DNA of 15,664 nt, taken from Comamonadaceae bacterium (GTDB lineage Bacteria; Pseudomonadota; Gammaproteobacteria; Burkholderiales; Burkholderiaceae_C). The DNA lies in the NCBI GenBank assembly GCA_027490555.1, contig JAIXXW010000007.1, positions 1 through 15,664 on the forward strand, in the 5' to 3' direction. This document shows positions 6,641 to 13,433 of the stretch, one piece after another. The notes beneath the pieces are model-generated. The model searched no databases. It worked only from the letters and a program-made list of their open reading frames with translations, and was not told the DNA's origin. The first letter of the stretch is position 1. Every line of letters begins with the position of its first letter. Position numbers and translations under genes: made by a program.

Positions 6641-7440
6641 CCGGAAAAACGGGCTGCACGTTTTTCGACAAACGAGCGCAGCCCTTCGGCGGCATCCTCG
6701 CTGCGGGACAAACGCTGTTGCACCGGTAAAAAATCCTGCACCGCCACCAGCGGGCCGTGCTCCACGGCCTTGAGCACGTTGTGCCGCGTGGCCACCACCG
6801 CCAGCGGAGCCTGCGCAGCGATCTGCCCGGCGATGCGCATGGCCTCGTCCCGCACCGCGTGGGCGGGCACCACTTTTTGCACAAAGTTCAGGCGCAAAGC
6901 CTCGGCGCTGTCAAACACATCGGCGGTCAGCAGGTGCAACAGGGCATTGCCCGAGCCGGCACGCTCGGCCATGCGCAGCGTGGCCCCACCGGTGGCCATG
7001 ATGCCGCGCTGCACCTCCAGTTGCGAGAAGCGGCAGTCATCGGCCGCGACCACGATGTCGGCCGCCAGCATGAGTTCAATGCCCAAGGTGTAGGTGATGC
7101 CCTGCACCGCCACCACCATGGGTTTGGTGCGGCGCCGGTACCCCTCCATGCCCAGGTTGAGGGGGTCCACCAGACCCAGCGGCACGGCCTTTTCGCCGCG
7201 CTGCATCAGCGGCGCGATGGTGGGCAAGTCCAGCCCGGCGGTGAAATGCGCACCGGCCGCGCACAACACGCCCACGCGCAAGGCGGGGTCGTCGTCGAGC
7301 CGGGTGTAGGCCTCGCCCAGCTCGCGGTACATCTTGGGCGTGAAGCCATTGCGCTTAGCCGGGCGGTTGATGCAAATTTGCAGGACCGCGCCGTGCACAC
7401 TGCAGTCGATCTGGCCTTCGGGGTGGGGCGTGTTGGACAT
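6634..7440 (-). CDS. enoyl-CoA hydratase/isomerase (crotonase) family protein
   Basis: This 268-residue cytosolic crotonase-fold enzyme probably hydrates a 2-enoyl-CoA. Oxyanion-hole segments are HFTAGLDL (65-72) and VQGITYTLG (112-120). Both acid/base glutamates of true hydratases appear to be kept: Glu122 (GIELMLAADI) and Glu142 (SQLEVQRG). The usual GGG of the second oxyanion loop is replaced by TYTLG, so substrate preference may differ from classical EchA. The start is the ATG at 7440, one base after the stop of the upstream dehydrogenase gene (TGA-G-ATG), implying translational coupling. Together the pair can perform two consecutive beta-oxidation steps. A longer frame starting at 7539 merely runs into that neighbour. 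Confidence 0.9.
   Translation of the reverse strand: MSNTPHPEGQIDCSVHGAVLQICINRPAKRNGFTPKMYRELGEAYTRLDDDPALRVGVLCAAGAHFTAGLDLPTIAPLMQRGEKAVPLGLVDPLNLGMEGYRRRTKPMVVAVQGITYTLGIELMLAADIVVAADDCRFSQLEVQRGIMATGGATLRMAERAGSGNALLHLLTADVFDSAEALRLNFVQKVVPAHAVRDEAMRIAGQIAAQAPLAVVATRHNVLKAVEHGPLVAVQDFLPVQQRLSRSEDAAEGLRSFVEKRAARFSGH
6644..6666. terminator. A/T-stem hairpin at the channel/crotonase convergence
   Basis: GAAAAAC (6644-6650) and GTTTTTC (6660-6666) form a perfect 7-bp stem with a 9-base loop, 3 bases after the channel stop codon and inside the 3' coding end of the crotonase gene. The stem is A/T-rich and therefore weak. It may be chance, or a modest terminator for the channel transcript. Confidence 0.28.
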
Positions 7441-7441
7441 C

Positions 7442-8290
7442 TCAGTACTTGTAAACGCCTTGCCCGGTCTTGCGGCCCAGACGGCCTGCAGCCACCATTT
7501 CCTTGAGCAAGGGGCTGGGGCGGTATTTGCTGTCGCCAAACTCCTGGAGGTAGACCTCCATCACGGCCAGGCACACATCCAGACCAATCATGTCGGCCAG
7601 TGCGAGTGGGCCAATGGGCTGGTTGCAGCCGAGCTTCATGCCGGCGTCGATGGCTTCGGCGTCGGCCAGGCCCTCGCCCAGCACAAAAAAGGCCTCGTTG
7701 ATCATCGGCACCAGAATGCGGTTGACGACAAAGCCGGGCGCGTTCTTGACGGTGATCGGGGTCTTGCCCAGCGCCAACGCCATGGCGTGCACCGTGTCGT
7801 GCGTGGCGTCGCTGGTCTGCAGGCCGCGGATGATCTCCACCAGCGCCATCATGGGCACGGGGTTGAAGAAGTGCATGCCGATGAAGCGGTCGGCACGCTG
7901 GGTGGCGGCGGCCAGCTGCGTGATCGAGATCGACGAGGTGTTGGAGGCGATGATCACGTTCGGGGCCAGCAGCGCATCGAGTTGCTGCAAGATCTTGACT
8001 TTCAGTTCATGGTTTTCGGTGGCCGCTTCGATCACCAGCTGGGCCCCCTTCAGGTCGTCATAGCGGGTGCTGCCCTGGATGCGGGCCAACGCCGCCTCTT
8101 TCTCAGCTGGGCTGATCTTTTCTTTGTTGACCAAGCGGTCCAGGCTTTTGGCCACAGTGGCCACGCCTTTGGCCACGGCCGCGTCCGAGATGTCGACCAT
8201 CACCACCTGGAGGCCCGACACCGCGCACGCCTGTGCGATGCCGTTGCCCATGGTGCCTGCGCCAACGATGCCTACGGTCTGGATGCTCAT
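7442..8290 (-). CDS. 3-hydroxybutyryl-CoA dehydrogenase
   Basis: This 282-residue cytosolic enzyme oxidises (S)-3-hydroxyacyl-CoA to 3-oxoacyl-CoA with NAD(P), the third beta-oxidation step (Hbd/PaaH family). The N-terminal Rossmann motif GIVGAGTMGNGIAQ is at 7-20. The catalytic region shows SNTSS (116-120), His140 in GMHFFNPVP, Glu152 and Asn190 in PGFVVNR. It ends with the typical GRKTGQGVY. An in-frame ATG three codons upstream (8299) is possible, but GAAGGA then abuts it directly, whereas it lies 9 bases before the ATG at 8290, so I prefer 8290. The gene is coupled to the enoyl-CoA hydratase (1-base gap). The 63 bases up to the TonB receptor stop show no clear terminator. Confidence 0.95.
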   Translation of the reverse strand: MSIQTVGIVGAGTMGNGIAQACAVSGLQVVMVDISDAAVAKGVATVAKSLDRLVNKEKISPAEKEAALARIQGSTRYDDLKGAQLVIEAATENHELKVKILQQLDALLAPNVIIASNTSSISITQLAAATQRADRFIGMHFFNPVPMMALVEIIRGLQTSDATHDTVHAMALALGKTPITVKNAPGFVVNRILVPMINEAFFVLGEGLADAEAIDAGMKLGCNQPIGPLALADMIGLDVCLAVMEVYLQEFGDSKYRPSPLLKEMVAAGRLGRKTGQGVYKY

Positions 8291-8353
8291 GGGGTTCATT
8301 CCTTCAAAGGGGGAAACTCAAAAACCAGGATCTTAACGGGGCGAGGGCAGGCT

Positions 8354-10513
8354 TCAGAACCGGCGCTGCGCCTCCAGACCCACCAAGAGCTTGCGGCCCA
8401 GACCGGGCTCAAAGAACCGGCCGTTGCCATCGTTGACGATGACCGAGCCCACATGGCGCCGGTCGGTCAGGTTGTCCAGCCGGATGAACTCCCGCAGCGT
8501 CCAGTCTCCCCGGTCTTGCTTGAAGTGCAGACCCAGGTTGAACAGGGTGTGACCCTCGGCCGAGTCGCTGTTCAGGTCGTTGACCATCACCCGGCCCACA
8601 TGGCGTGTTTCAAAAACCACCCTGCTGCCGGCCCAGCCTGTGTCCCAAGCCGCCTGGACAAACACTTGCTGCATGGGCAAACCAGGGATGCGCTGGCCTG
8701 CGGGCACAGACACTTGCGGGTTCACATTGGGACAACCCGTGGTGGTGCAGGTCAGGAAAGCGTCCCGGTACTCGGCCTGCATCCAGGTCAGCGCGGACAC
8801 CAGGCTGAACGGGCCATGACGCCAGTCGCCCGACAGCTCCAGACCCTGGCGCTGCGTGCGTCCCGCATTTTGGAAAGTGGTGCGGCCGCCGGTGTTGTTT
8901 TGCACCACGATCTCGTCGTCGGTGCGGATGTCGAAGGCGGTGAGGTTCCAACGCATGCGCTCGGCACGGCCGCGCAAGCCGATTTCGGCGCTGGTGCTGC
9001 GGGCGGCATTGAGCTGGGTGTTGAAGCCGGAGGCCCCGCCGCTGCGGTAAGCCACTTCGTTGAGCGTCGGGATTTCATAGCCCCTGCCCACGCTGGCGAA
9101 GGCCTGCACCGCAGGGCTCCACTGCCAGCGCACGCCCAGCACCGGCAAGGTGGCCTGGAAGGTCTTGCGGCCGCTGTCATCGCCATTGCCCAGGAACCGG
9201 TCTGTGGACAGGTACTCGACTCGCGTCTGGCGCACCCCGCCCATCCAGGTCAGGTCCCGGGTGCGCCATTCGGCTTGCACATAGGGGTCGAGTGTGCTGG
9301 CGCGGTTGACCTCGTCGCGCCGGAGCCGGCCCTGCACGCCCAAGGTGCTGCCGATGAAGTTTTCGTAGCCCTTGCGTTGGTCACTCTGGTGGTCAGAGGC
9401 CAAGCCCGCGCTGAGCGACAGGCGCCCGCCCTGCCAATCCCTTTGGTGCCGCCAGCGGGCGTTCCAGCCCCAGTACGCCCGGTCCAGGTCAATCACCCCG
9501 CCCGAACTGCCCGCAGGCACCTGGGCGCCTGTGGTGATGGACTGGAATTGCACCACTTGGCGCTGTCCGCCATAGCCCATCAGCTCCAGTTGGTGGCCGC
9601 CGCCCAGGGCCTGCTCAAAAGCCAGGCCCAGCTGCGTTTGCGCCACGGATTTGCGGGTGTTGAAACCCAATGCCGAGGGCGTGGTCTGCAAGGGGTTCGC
9701 ATTCCACTCGGCCCGGCTCAGGCCTTGGGGGTCCAGGGCAAAACTGCTGTGCTGGTTGAGCACCAACACCGTGCGCCCCCCCTCGTGTGGTCGGGTGAGC
9801 TTCAGGTTGGCATTGGTCCGGTCGGCCGCAGACTGCGGCCTGGCACCGTCGGTGGCAAAGCGGCTCACATCCAAGGCATACGACCAAGCCGGCTCTTGGG
9901 GGGCACCGGTTTTGCCGGTCGCCTGTGTCGACAGCCGCCACAAACCGTCGGACCCGACGACCATGCCGGTTCGCCATTGGGCCGGGTGCTGGCCCTCTTC
10001 GGTGTACAGCAACAAGGCGCCCCCCGAAGAAGCCCCGTACAGCACCGCCAGGGGTCCCCGCACCACCTCGATCCGATCGGCGCCGCCCAGGGGGAAGTTG
10101 GCGACCTGGCCCGACCCGTCGGGTGCACTGGCCGGGATGCCATCGACGAACAAACGCACGCCCCGCACCCCGAATGTGGCTCGCGCCCCGTAGCCGCGCA
10201 CCGAAATCTGCAGGTCCTGGGCATAGTTCTGGCGGTTGCGGATCACCAGCCCCGGGACACCGGCCAGGCCTTCGGACAGATTGATCTGGGCCTGCCCCTC
10301 GCGCAGCGCATCGCCATCGACCACATCGATGGCACCGGTGCCGCGCCACACCCCTCCCGACAAACGCTCACCCGTCACCACCACAGGCGACAGGGCCCCG
10401 GAATCGGACACTGGGCGGGGCGCTGGGTCGGTCTGCGCATGGACGGTCCATGCGCAACACAGGGCCACAGCCCAGGCCACAGGCTGGCGGACAAAACGGA
10501 TGGGGTCTTTCAC
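8354..10513 (-). CDS. pqqU: TonB-dependent outer-membrane receptor, PqqU (YncD)-like, probable PQQ importer
   Basis: The precursor has 719 residues. The GTG start is fixed by an in-frame stop two codons upstream. The signal peptide cleaves near VHA-QT (residue 26), and a possible TonB box is SPVVVTGE (42-49). The plug domain spans about 44-172, followed by a 22-strand-type barrel ending in Phe719, as expected for BAM-assembled porins. Recalled E. coli PqqU/YncD (about 700 residues) shares long blocks: NLSE-x-L-x-GVPGL (78-89), NRQNYAQDLQ (93-102), LFVDGIPA-x-x-PDG (121-133), GNGDDSG, DDEIVV, and GSVIVN-x-x-NGR near 689-699. YncD is established as the TonB-dependent PQQ transporter, hence PqqU. 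Here the receptor lies downstream of a PQQ-type dehydrogenase and a cytochrome c on the same strand, which independently supports PQQ as ligand. Family membership is very strong; the ligand is inferred. Confidence 0.87.
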   Translation of the reverse strand: MKDPIRFVRQPVAWAVALCCAWTVHAQTDPAPRPVSDSGALSPVVVTGERLSGGVWRGTGAIDVVDGDALREGQAQINLSEGLAGVPGLVIRNRQNYAQDLQISVRGYGARATFGVRGVRLFVDGIPASAPDGSGQVANFPLGGADRIEVVRGPLAVLYGASSGGALLLYTEEGQHPAQWRTGMVVGSDGLWRLSTQATGKTGAPQEPAWSYALDVSRFATDGARPQSAADRTNANLKLTRPHEGGRTVLVLNQHSSFALDPQGLSRAEWNANPLQTTPSALGFNTRKSVAQTQLGLAFEQALGGGHQLELMGYGGQRQVVQFQSITTGAQVPAGSSGGVIDLDRAYWGWNARWRHQRDWQGGRLSLSAGLASDHQSDQRKGYENFIGSTLGVQGRLRRDEVNRASTLDPYVQAEWRTRDLTWMGGVRQTRVEYLSTDRFLGNGDDSGRKTFQATLPVLGVRWQWSPAVQAFASVGRGYEIPTLNEVAYRSGGASGFNTQLNAARSTSAEIGLRGRAERMRWNLTAFDIRTDDEIVVQNNTGGRTTFQNAGRTQRQGLELSGDWRHGPFSLVSALTWMQAEYRDAFLTCTTTGCPNVNPQVSVPAGQRIPGLPMQQVFVQAAWDTGWAGSRVVFETRHVGRVMVNDLNSDSAEGHTLFNLGLHFKQDRGDWTLREFIRLDNLTDRRHVGSVIVNDGNGRFFEPGLGRKLLVGLEAQRRF

Positions 10514-10658
10514 GGATCAGGCTTTCAAGACAGGGGGCGACACGCGCGCTGGAGGGGCCAAACCAAGCGGCCAAGGGATGGGGTCGGATTTTTAACCAGA
10601 CCTGTGCAGCAGCTGGACACGTAGACGACAGCACCGTCACGCCAGCCCGGGGTCCGGT

Positions 10659-10692
10659 GCAGGCCTGAACGAATGCGGCCTGCGGTTTTTTT
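10659..10692 (+). terminator. plus-strand intrinsic terminator with no plus-strand gene
   Basis: GCAGGCC (10659-10665) and GGCCTGC (10677-10683) form a perfect 7-bp GC stem with an 11-base loop. GG and seven T's follow on the plus strand. This is a good intrinsic terminator for rightward transcription, yet both flanking genes run leftward. It lies in the 207-base gap between the pqqU start and the cytochrome c stop. Confidence 0.6.
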
Positions 10693-10695
10693 CAA

Positions 10696-10715
10696 GCGCC
10701 CGGGTCTCGGGGCGC
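10696..10715 (-). other. GC hairpin just after the cytochrome c gene
   Basis: GCGCCC (10696-10701) pairs with GGGCGC (10710-10715) around an 8-base loop, 5 bases downstream of the cytochrome c stop on the minus strand. It is not followed by a U run in that direction, so it may stabilise the dehydrogenase/cytochrome mRNA end or support Rho-dependent termination rather than act alone. Confidence 0.35.
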
Positions 10716-10720
10716 GCTCT

Positions 10721-11050
10721 TCAGCGGCTGTCCAGCGACAAGATCAGTTGGGCCATCAAGCGGGCGTTGTCGTCCGTGACATGCGGCTGCGGTGGCATGA
10801 CATCCTCGCCCCACACGCCAGAGCCGCCGTTCTTGATCTTGCGCGCCATCTGGTCCACCAGACCGGTTTTGCCCGCGTACCTGGCGGCCACTTCCCGCAT
10901 GTGCGGACCGTACTTGCGCTTGTCGATCAGGTGGCAGGCCACGCAGTTGTTTCGCTGCAGCAAGGTGTTGAGTTGCGCCACATCGGCATGGGCGTTGTGG
11001 GCTGGCCAGACCAGCCCTGCAAAAACCAGCACCGAGAGCCAAGTTCGCAT
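10721..11050 (-). CDS. secreted monoheme cytochrome c (c551/c552-like)
   Basis: This is a 109-residue precursor with a signal peptide (MRTWLSVLVFAGLVWPAHNA, cleavage around the following HAD). It has a single haem motif CVACH at 36-40 and a likely Met85 ligand in DVMPPQPHV, the class-I c551/c552 pattern. The ATG at 11050 is supported by GGAGG (11056-11060) spaced 5 bases upstream. A longer in-frame ATG at 11095 would spoil the signal peptide. It follows the PQQ-type dehydrogenase gene by 73 bases on the same strand and is the obvious periplasmic electron acceptor for it (inference). It differs from the diheme cytochrome paired with the dehydrogenase at the left edge, so the two modules are not simple recent copies. 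Confidence 0.9.
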   Translation of the reverse strand: MRTWLSVLVFAGLVWPAHNAHADVAQLNTLLQRNNCVACHLIDKRKYGPHMREVAARYAGKTGLVDQMARKIKNGGSGVWGEDVMPPQPHVTDDNARLMAQLILSLDSR

Positions 11051-11055
11051 CAACG

Positions 11056-11060
11056 CCTCC
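11056..11060 (-). promoter_or_regulatory. Shine-Dalgarno of the monoheme cytochrome c gene
   Basis: GGAGG on the minus strand lies 5 bases before the ATG at 11050. It decides that start over the in-frame ATG 45 bases upstream. Confidence 0.75.
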
Positions 11061-11123
11061 ACCATGACCGCATTCCCCCCAGCGCGCCACCGCAAAGCGG
11101 CGCGCTTTTGACCGCGCTGGGCA

Positions 11124-12392
11124 TCACTCCGGTGTCACGCGGTAAATCATGCCGCTGCCTTCATCGGCCACATACAGCGCGCCATCAGGTCCCAGCGAGA
11201 TGTGGCGGAAACGGCCTGCGACCGTGGGCCACTGGACCGTCTCCACTTTGGCGCTCAGGCCATCCCTGGAGATGTCAAGGATGTCGATGCGGTTGCCTGT
11301 GGGGGTGCCATGGATACCGATGCCCGCATAGCCCACCGCCAAGCGGCCTTCCCAGTGCTTCCATTGCTTGCCGACCAGAAACACGCTGCCGCACATGCCC
11401 TGCGACAGGCTGCGGTTGTCCCAGGCAGGCCGCATGGCCTTGGGGTAGGCCTTCAAGTCGGTCATGGGCATGAACTCCGCACGTTTTTTGGGGTCCATCG
11501 GTCCCCTTTGGTTGGGCGAGTAGCCGCAGTAATTGTCCGGGCACTCTCCGCGCCCATTGACATGGCCCCGGGGGTCCCAACCGCCGTTGCCTCCGTTGAC
11601 CAGCTTGGTCACTTCGTCGGTGTGCCAGGGGCCGTTCTCAGAAATGTAGGCATCGTGGCTGCCTGGCCGGAAGGCAATGCCCTGCGGGTTGCGAAAGCCG
11701 TAGGCGTAAATCCGCTTGTCAAACCCGGCAGGCGGGTTGTTGCCCGGGGCGGCTTTGCCATCCCGGTCCACCCGCAGCACCTTGCCGATCAGTTGCGTGG
11801 GGTGCTGGGGCCCCTCGCCGCTGTGGGTGTCGCCGATCAGGACATACAAAAATCCATCACCGGGGCTGAACCGGATGCGTCCACCGTTGTGCGCGCCCGG
11901 CCCGCCAAATGGATGGTTAGAGGCTTTGGGCTTGTAGCCGATGTCGCTGACGATCTCGACCAGCTCGGAGACCGATGCGAAATCCGCGCCCACCTTCATG
12001 CGCATCACGATGTTGTTGTAGCCACCGTAGGTGCGGTTCGGGCCTCGCGCGCTGGCGTACAGGTAGACAAAGCGGTTGGTGTTGAAGTTGGGGTCTACTT
12101 CAACGCCCTGAACACCGGCTTGCCCATCGCAGAACAGGTCTGACCGGGTCTGTGCATAGCCCGATGCATCGTGCACCCCCAGCAGGCGTTTCACCCCCCC
12201 GGCAGGCAGTCGGACGGAAAGGCCCTTGCATTTATCGGTGAAGAACATGGTCCCGTCTTTCAAAAAAGACATGTCCCATGGCGAGTCGGTTTGCAGAAAG
12301 TTTTCAGCCTTGACGTTCAAGGCAGAAGCCGGCGCGGCGGCCAGCCAAGAGGCCGCCACCAAGGCGGCCCATGCAATGTGGTGCTTGCCCAT
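11124..12392 (-). CDS. secreted PQQ-dependent sugar/aldose dehydrogenase (glucose/sorbosone dehydrogenase family)
   Basis: The precursor has 422 residues and a signal peptide (hydrophobic 6-23, cleavage near ASA-LN at 24-25), so it acts in the periplasm. The GSDH beta-propeller covers about residues 35-421. By comparison with soluble glucose dehydrogenase and E. coli YliI, the catalytic base is His168 in GAHNGGRIRF. The PQQ-contacting segment is FRNPQGIAF (233-241) with Arg234, and ENGPWHTDE (252-260) continues the site. Five cysteines (55, 88, 284, 289, 334) could form disulfides. The last blade (DGALYVADE...IYRV) matches the fragment at the window's left edge. The family uses PQQ to oxidise sugars or aldehydes; the substrate here is unknown. 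It is the first gene of a leftward run with cytochrome c and the PqqU-like receptor. The start at 12392 has GGGGGA just upstream. The 5' region is AT-rich. Confidence 0.9.
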   Translation of the reverse strand: MGKHHIAWAALVAASWLAAAPASALNVKAENFLQTDSPWDMSFLKDGTMFFTDKCKGLSVRLPAGGVKRLLGVHDASGYAQTRSDLFCDGQAGVQGVEVDPNFNTNRFVYLYASARGPNRTYGGYNNIVMRMKVGADFASVSELVEIVSDIGYKPKASNHPFGGPGAHNGGRIRFSPGDGFLYVLIGDTHSGEGPQHPTQLIGKVLRVDRDGKAAPGNNPPAGFDKRIYAYGFRNPQGIAFRPGSHDAYISENGPWHTDEVTKLVNGGNGGWDPRGHVNGRGECPDNYCGYSPNQRGPMDPKKRAEFMPMTDLKAYPKAMRPAWDNRSLSQGMCGSVFLVGKQWKHWEGRLAVGYAGIGIHGTPTGNRIDILDISRDGLSAKVETVQWPTVAGRFRHISLGPDGALYVADEGSGMIYRVTPE

Positions 12393-12499
12393 TTTTTCCC
12401 CCTGTCAACAAGTTCAACAACTTTGCTCCAACAGGCGCTGCGCTCGCATGTGTCTTGTCGCCTGGATTGCACAAAGCACGGTGTGGACGCCTCACTTTG

Positions 12500-12568
12500 A
12501 TCGCAATCATTTTCAGCAACAATCGGTGTAATCACCTATATAAAAAGGTATTTTTGTATTATTTTTAA
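12500..12568 (-). promoter_or_regulatory. AT-rich regulatory region upstream of the PQQ-type dehydrogenase
   Basis: The 220-base gap 12393-12612 contains the only clearly AT-rich patch of the window (about 12500-12568, with TATATA and A/T runs). A perfect inverted repeat GGTG-TAAT-CACC lies at 12525-12536. It sits about 110-175 bases before the dehydrogenase start, so it probably holds the promoter and possibly an operator. I find no convincing -35/-10 pair. A second inverted repeat, AAGTT (12410-12414)/AACTT (12419-12423), lies in the leader. Confidence 0.4.
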
Positions 12569-12582
12569 GGACCTGTGCGGGG

Positions 12583-12605
12583 CCGCCGCAGAGGGTTCGC
12601 GGCGG
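12583..12605 (-). terminator. hairpin after the ABC permease gene
   Basis: CCGCCGC (12583-12589) and GCGGCGG (12599-12605) form a perfect 7-bp stem with a 9-base loop, 7 bases downstream of the permease stop on the minus strand. The following minus-strand sequence is GC-rich before it reaches a mixed A/T stretch, so this is an imperfect intrinsic terminator or an mRNA-protecting stem. Confidence 0.42.
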
Positions 12606-12612
12606 GCAGGGC

Positions 12613-13419
12613 TCAGCTTCTGAAGCGCTTGCGCGTCAAGGCCAGCGCCACCCAGAAAGACACCCCGGCAAAGGCGGCCAGCACCCCCACCAGGCGCAGG
12701 GGTTCGTCGGGCCAGCGGTCCATGAACATCGGGCGCACCAGGTCCACCGCCACCGACAGCGGCAGCCAGTCGGCGATCGCGCGCACCAGGTCGGGCAATT
12801 GCTCACGCGGAAAGAAGATACCCGAGAGGAACATCATGGGCGTGAGGAACAGGGTGAAGTAGTAGGTGAAAAAGTCGTAGCCTTTGGCCAGCGCGTTGAA
12901 GATCAAGGCCATGCAGCTGAAGGTGATGCCCACCCCCAGCAGCACGGGCCAGGCCACCAGCAGCTTCCAGCTGTGGCTGATGCCCAGCGCCATCATCACC
13001 AGCAAGATGGCCGTGACGCTGAACAGCGCCTTGAAAGCGGCCCAGAGCATTTCGGCCAGCACCACATCGTCCAAACGCACCGGCGCGTTCATGATGCCGT
13101 CCCAGGTTTTTTGCACATGCATGCGCGAAAACGCCGAGTACAGCGCCTCAAAGGTGGCGGCGTTCATGGCACTCATGCAGATGCTGCCGCTGGCCAGAAA
13201 CAGGATGTAAGGCACCTGTTGGCCGTCCAGCTCGATCTGGCCGACCAGCGCGCCCAGACCGTAGCCAAAGGCCACCAGCCACATCAGCGGCTCGGCGATG
13301 TTGCCCACCAGACTGGGGATGGCGAGTTTTTTCCAGACCAGCCAGTTGCGCAGGAACACGGGCCACCAGCGCATGGACAGTCGGGGTGTGGCCCAGATGT
13401 TGTTTTGGATTTGACTCAT
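12613..13419 (-). CDS. ABC-2 type exporter permease, NodJ-like
   Basis: This is a 268-residue inner-membrane subunit with about six hydrophobic segments. The features follow the NodJ/ABC-2 pattern: a WKKLAIPSLVGNIAEPLMWL entry region (29-48), MNAATFEALYSAFSRM (85-100) and KTWDGIMNAPV (104-114). The hallmark LTPMMFLSGIFFPREQLP (192-209) precedes the last helices. Rhizobial NodJ moves lipo-chitooligosaccharides with NodI. Betaproteobacterial relatives are common outside symbiosis and their substrates are mostly unknown, so I give no gene symbol. It is translated from the same unit as the ATPase: AAGGAG (13428-13433) overlaps the ATPase stop and lies 8 bases before this ATG. Its position beside phosphatidylserine decarboxylase suggests, weakly, a lipid or envelope substrate. 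Confidence 0.9.
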   Translation of the reverse strand: MSQIQNNIWATPRLSMRWWPVFLRNWLVWKKLAIPSLVGNIAEPLMWLVAFGYGLGALVGQIELDGQQVPYILFLASGSICMSAMNAATFEALYSAFSRMHVQKTWDGIMNAPVRLDDVVLAEMLWAAFKALFSVTAILLVMMALGISHSWKLLVAWPVLLGVGITFSCMALIFNALAKGYDFFTYYFTLFLTPMMFLSGIFFPREQLPDLVRAIADWLPLSVAVDLVRPMFMDRWPDEPLRLVGVLAAFAGVSFWVALALTRKRFRS

Positions 13420-13427
13420 GGCGTGCG

Positions 13428-13433
13428 CTCCTT
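13428..13433 (-). promoter_or_regulatory. Shine-Dalgarno coupling the ABC permease to its ATPase
   Basis: AAGGAG on the minus strand, 8 bases before the permease ATG, overlaps the last base of the ATPase stop codon. The arrangement allows terminating ribosomes to re-initiate. Confidence 0.7.

Noticed and set aside
7334..10624. Plus-strand open frame of about 1,096 codons, antisense to hbd and the TonB receptor
   Set aside because: It is an exact shadow of two confidently identified minus-strand genes. High GC3 removes stops in the complementary frame. The translation is low-complexity (His/Gln/Gly/Ala/Arg-rich) with no recognisable domain.
10514..10720. Possible cobalamin or other riboswitch in front of the TonB receptor
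   Set aside because: I see no B12-box or other conserved riboswitch core on the minus strand. The only clear structure is a terminator pointing the opposite way.
12498..12515. Fur-box-like sequence (GAAAATGAT on the minus strand) upstream of the PQQ-type dehydrogenase
   Set aside because: Only the first half matches the Fur consensus well (8 of 9); the second half is poor (overall about 11 of 19), so I do not call a Fur site.
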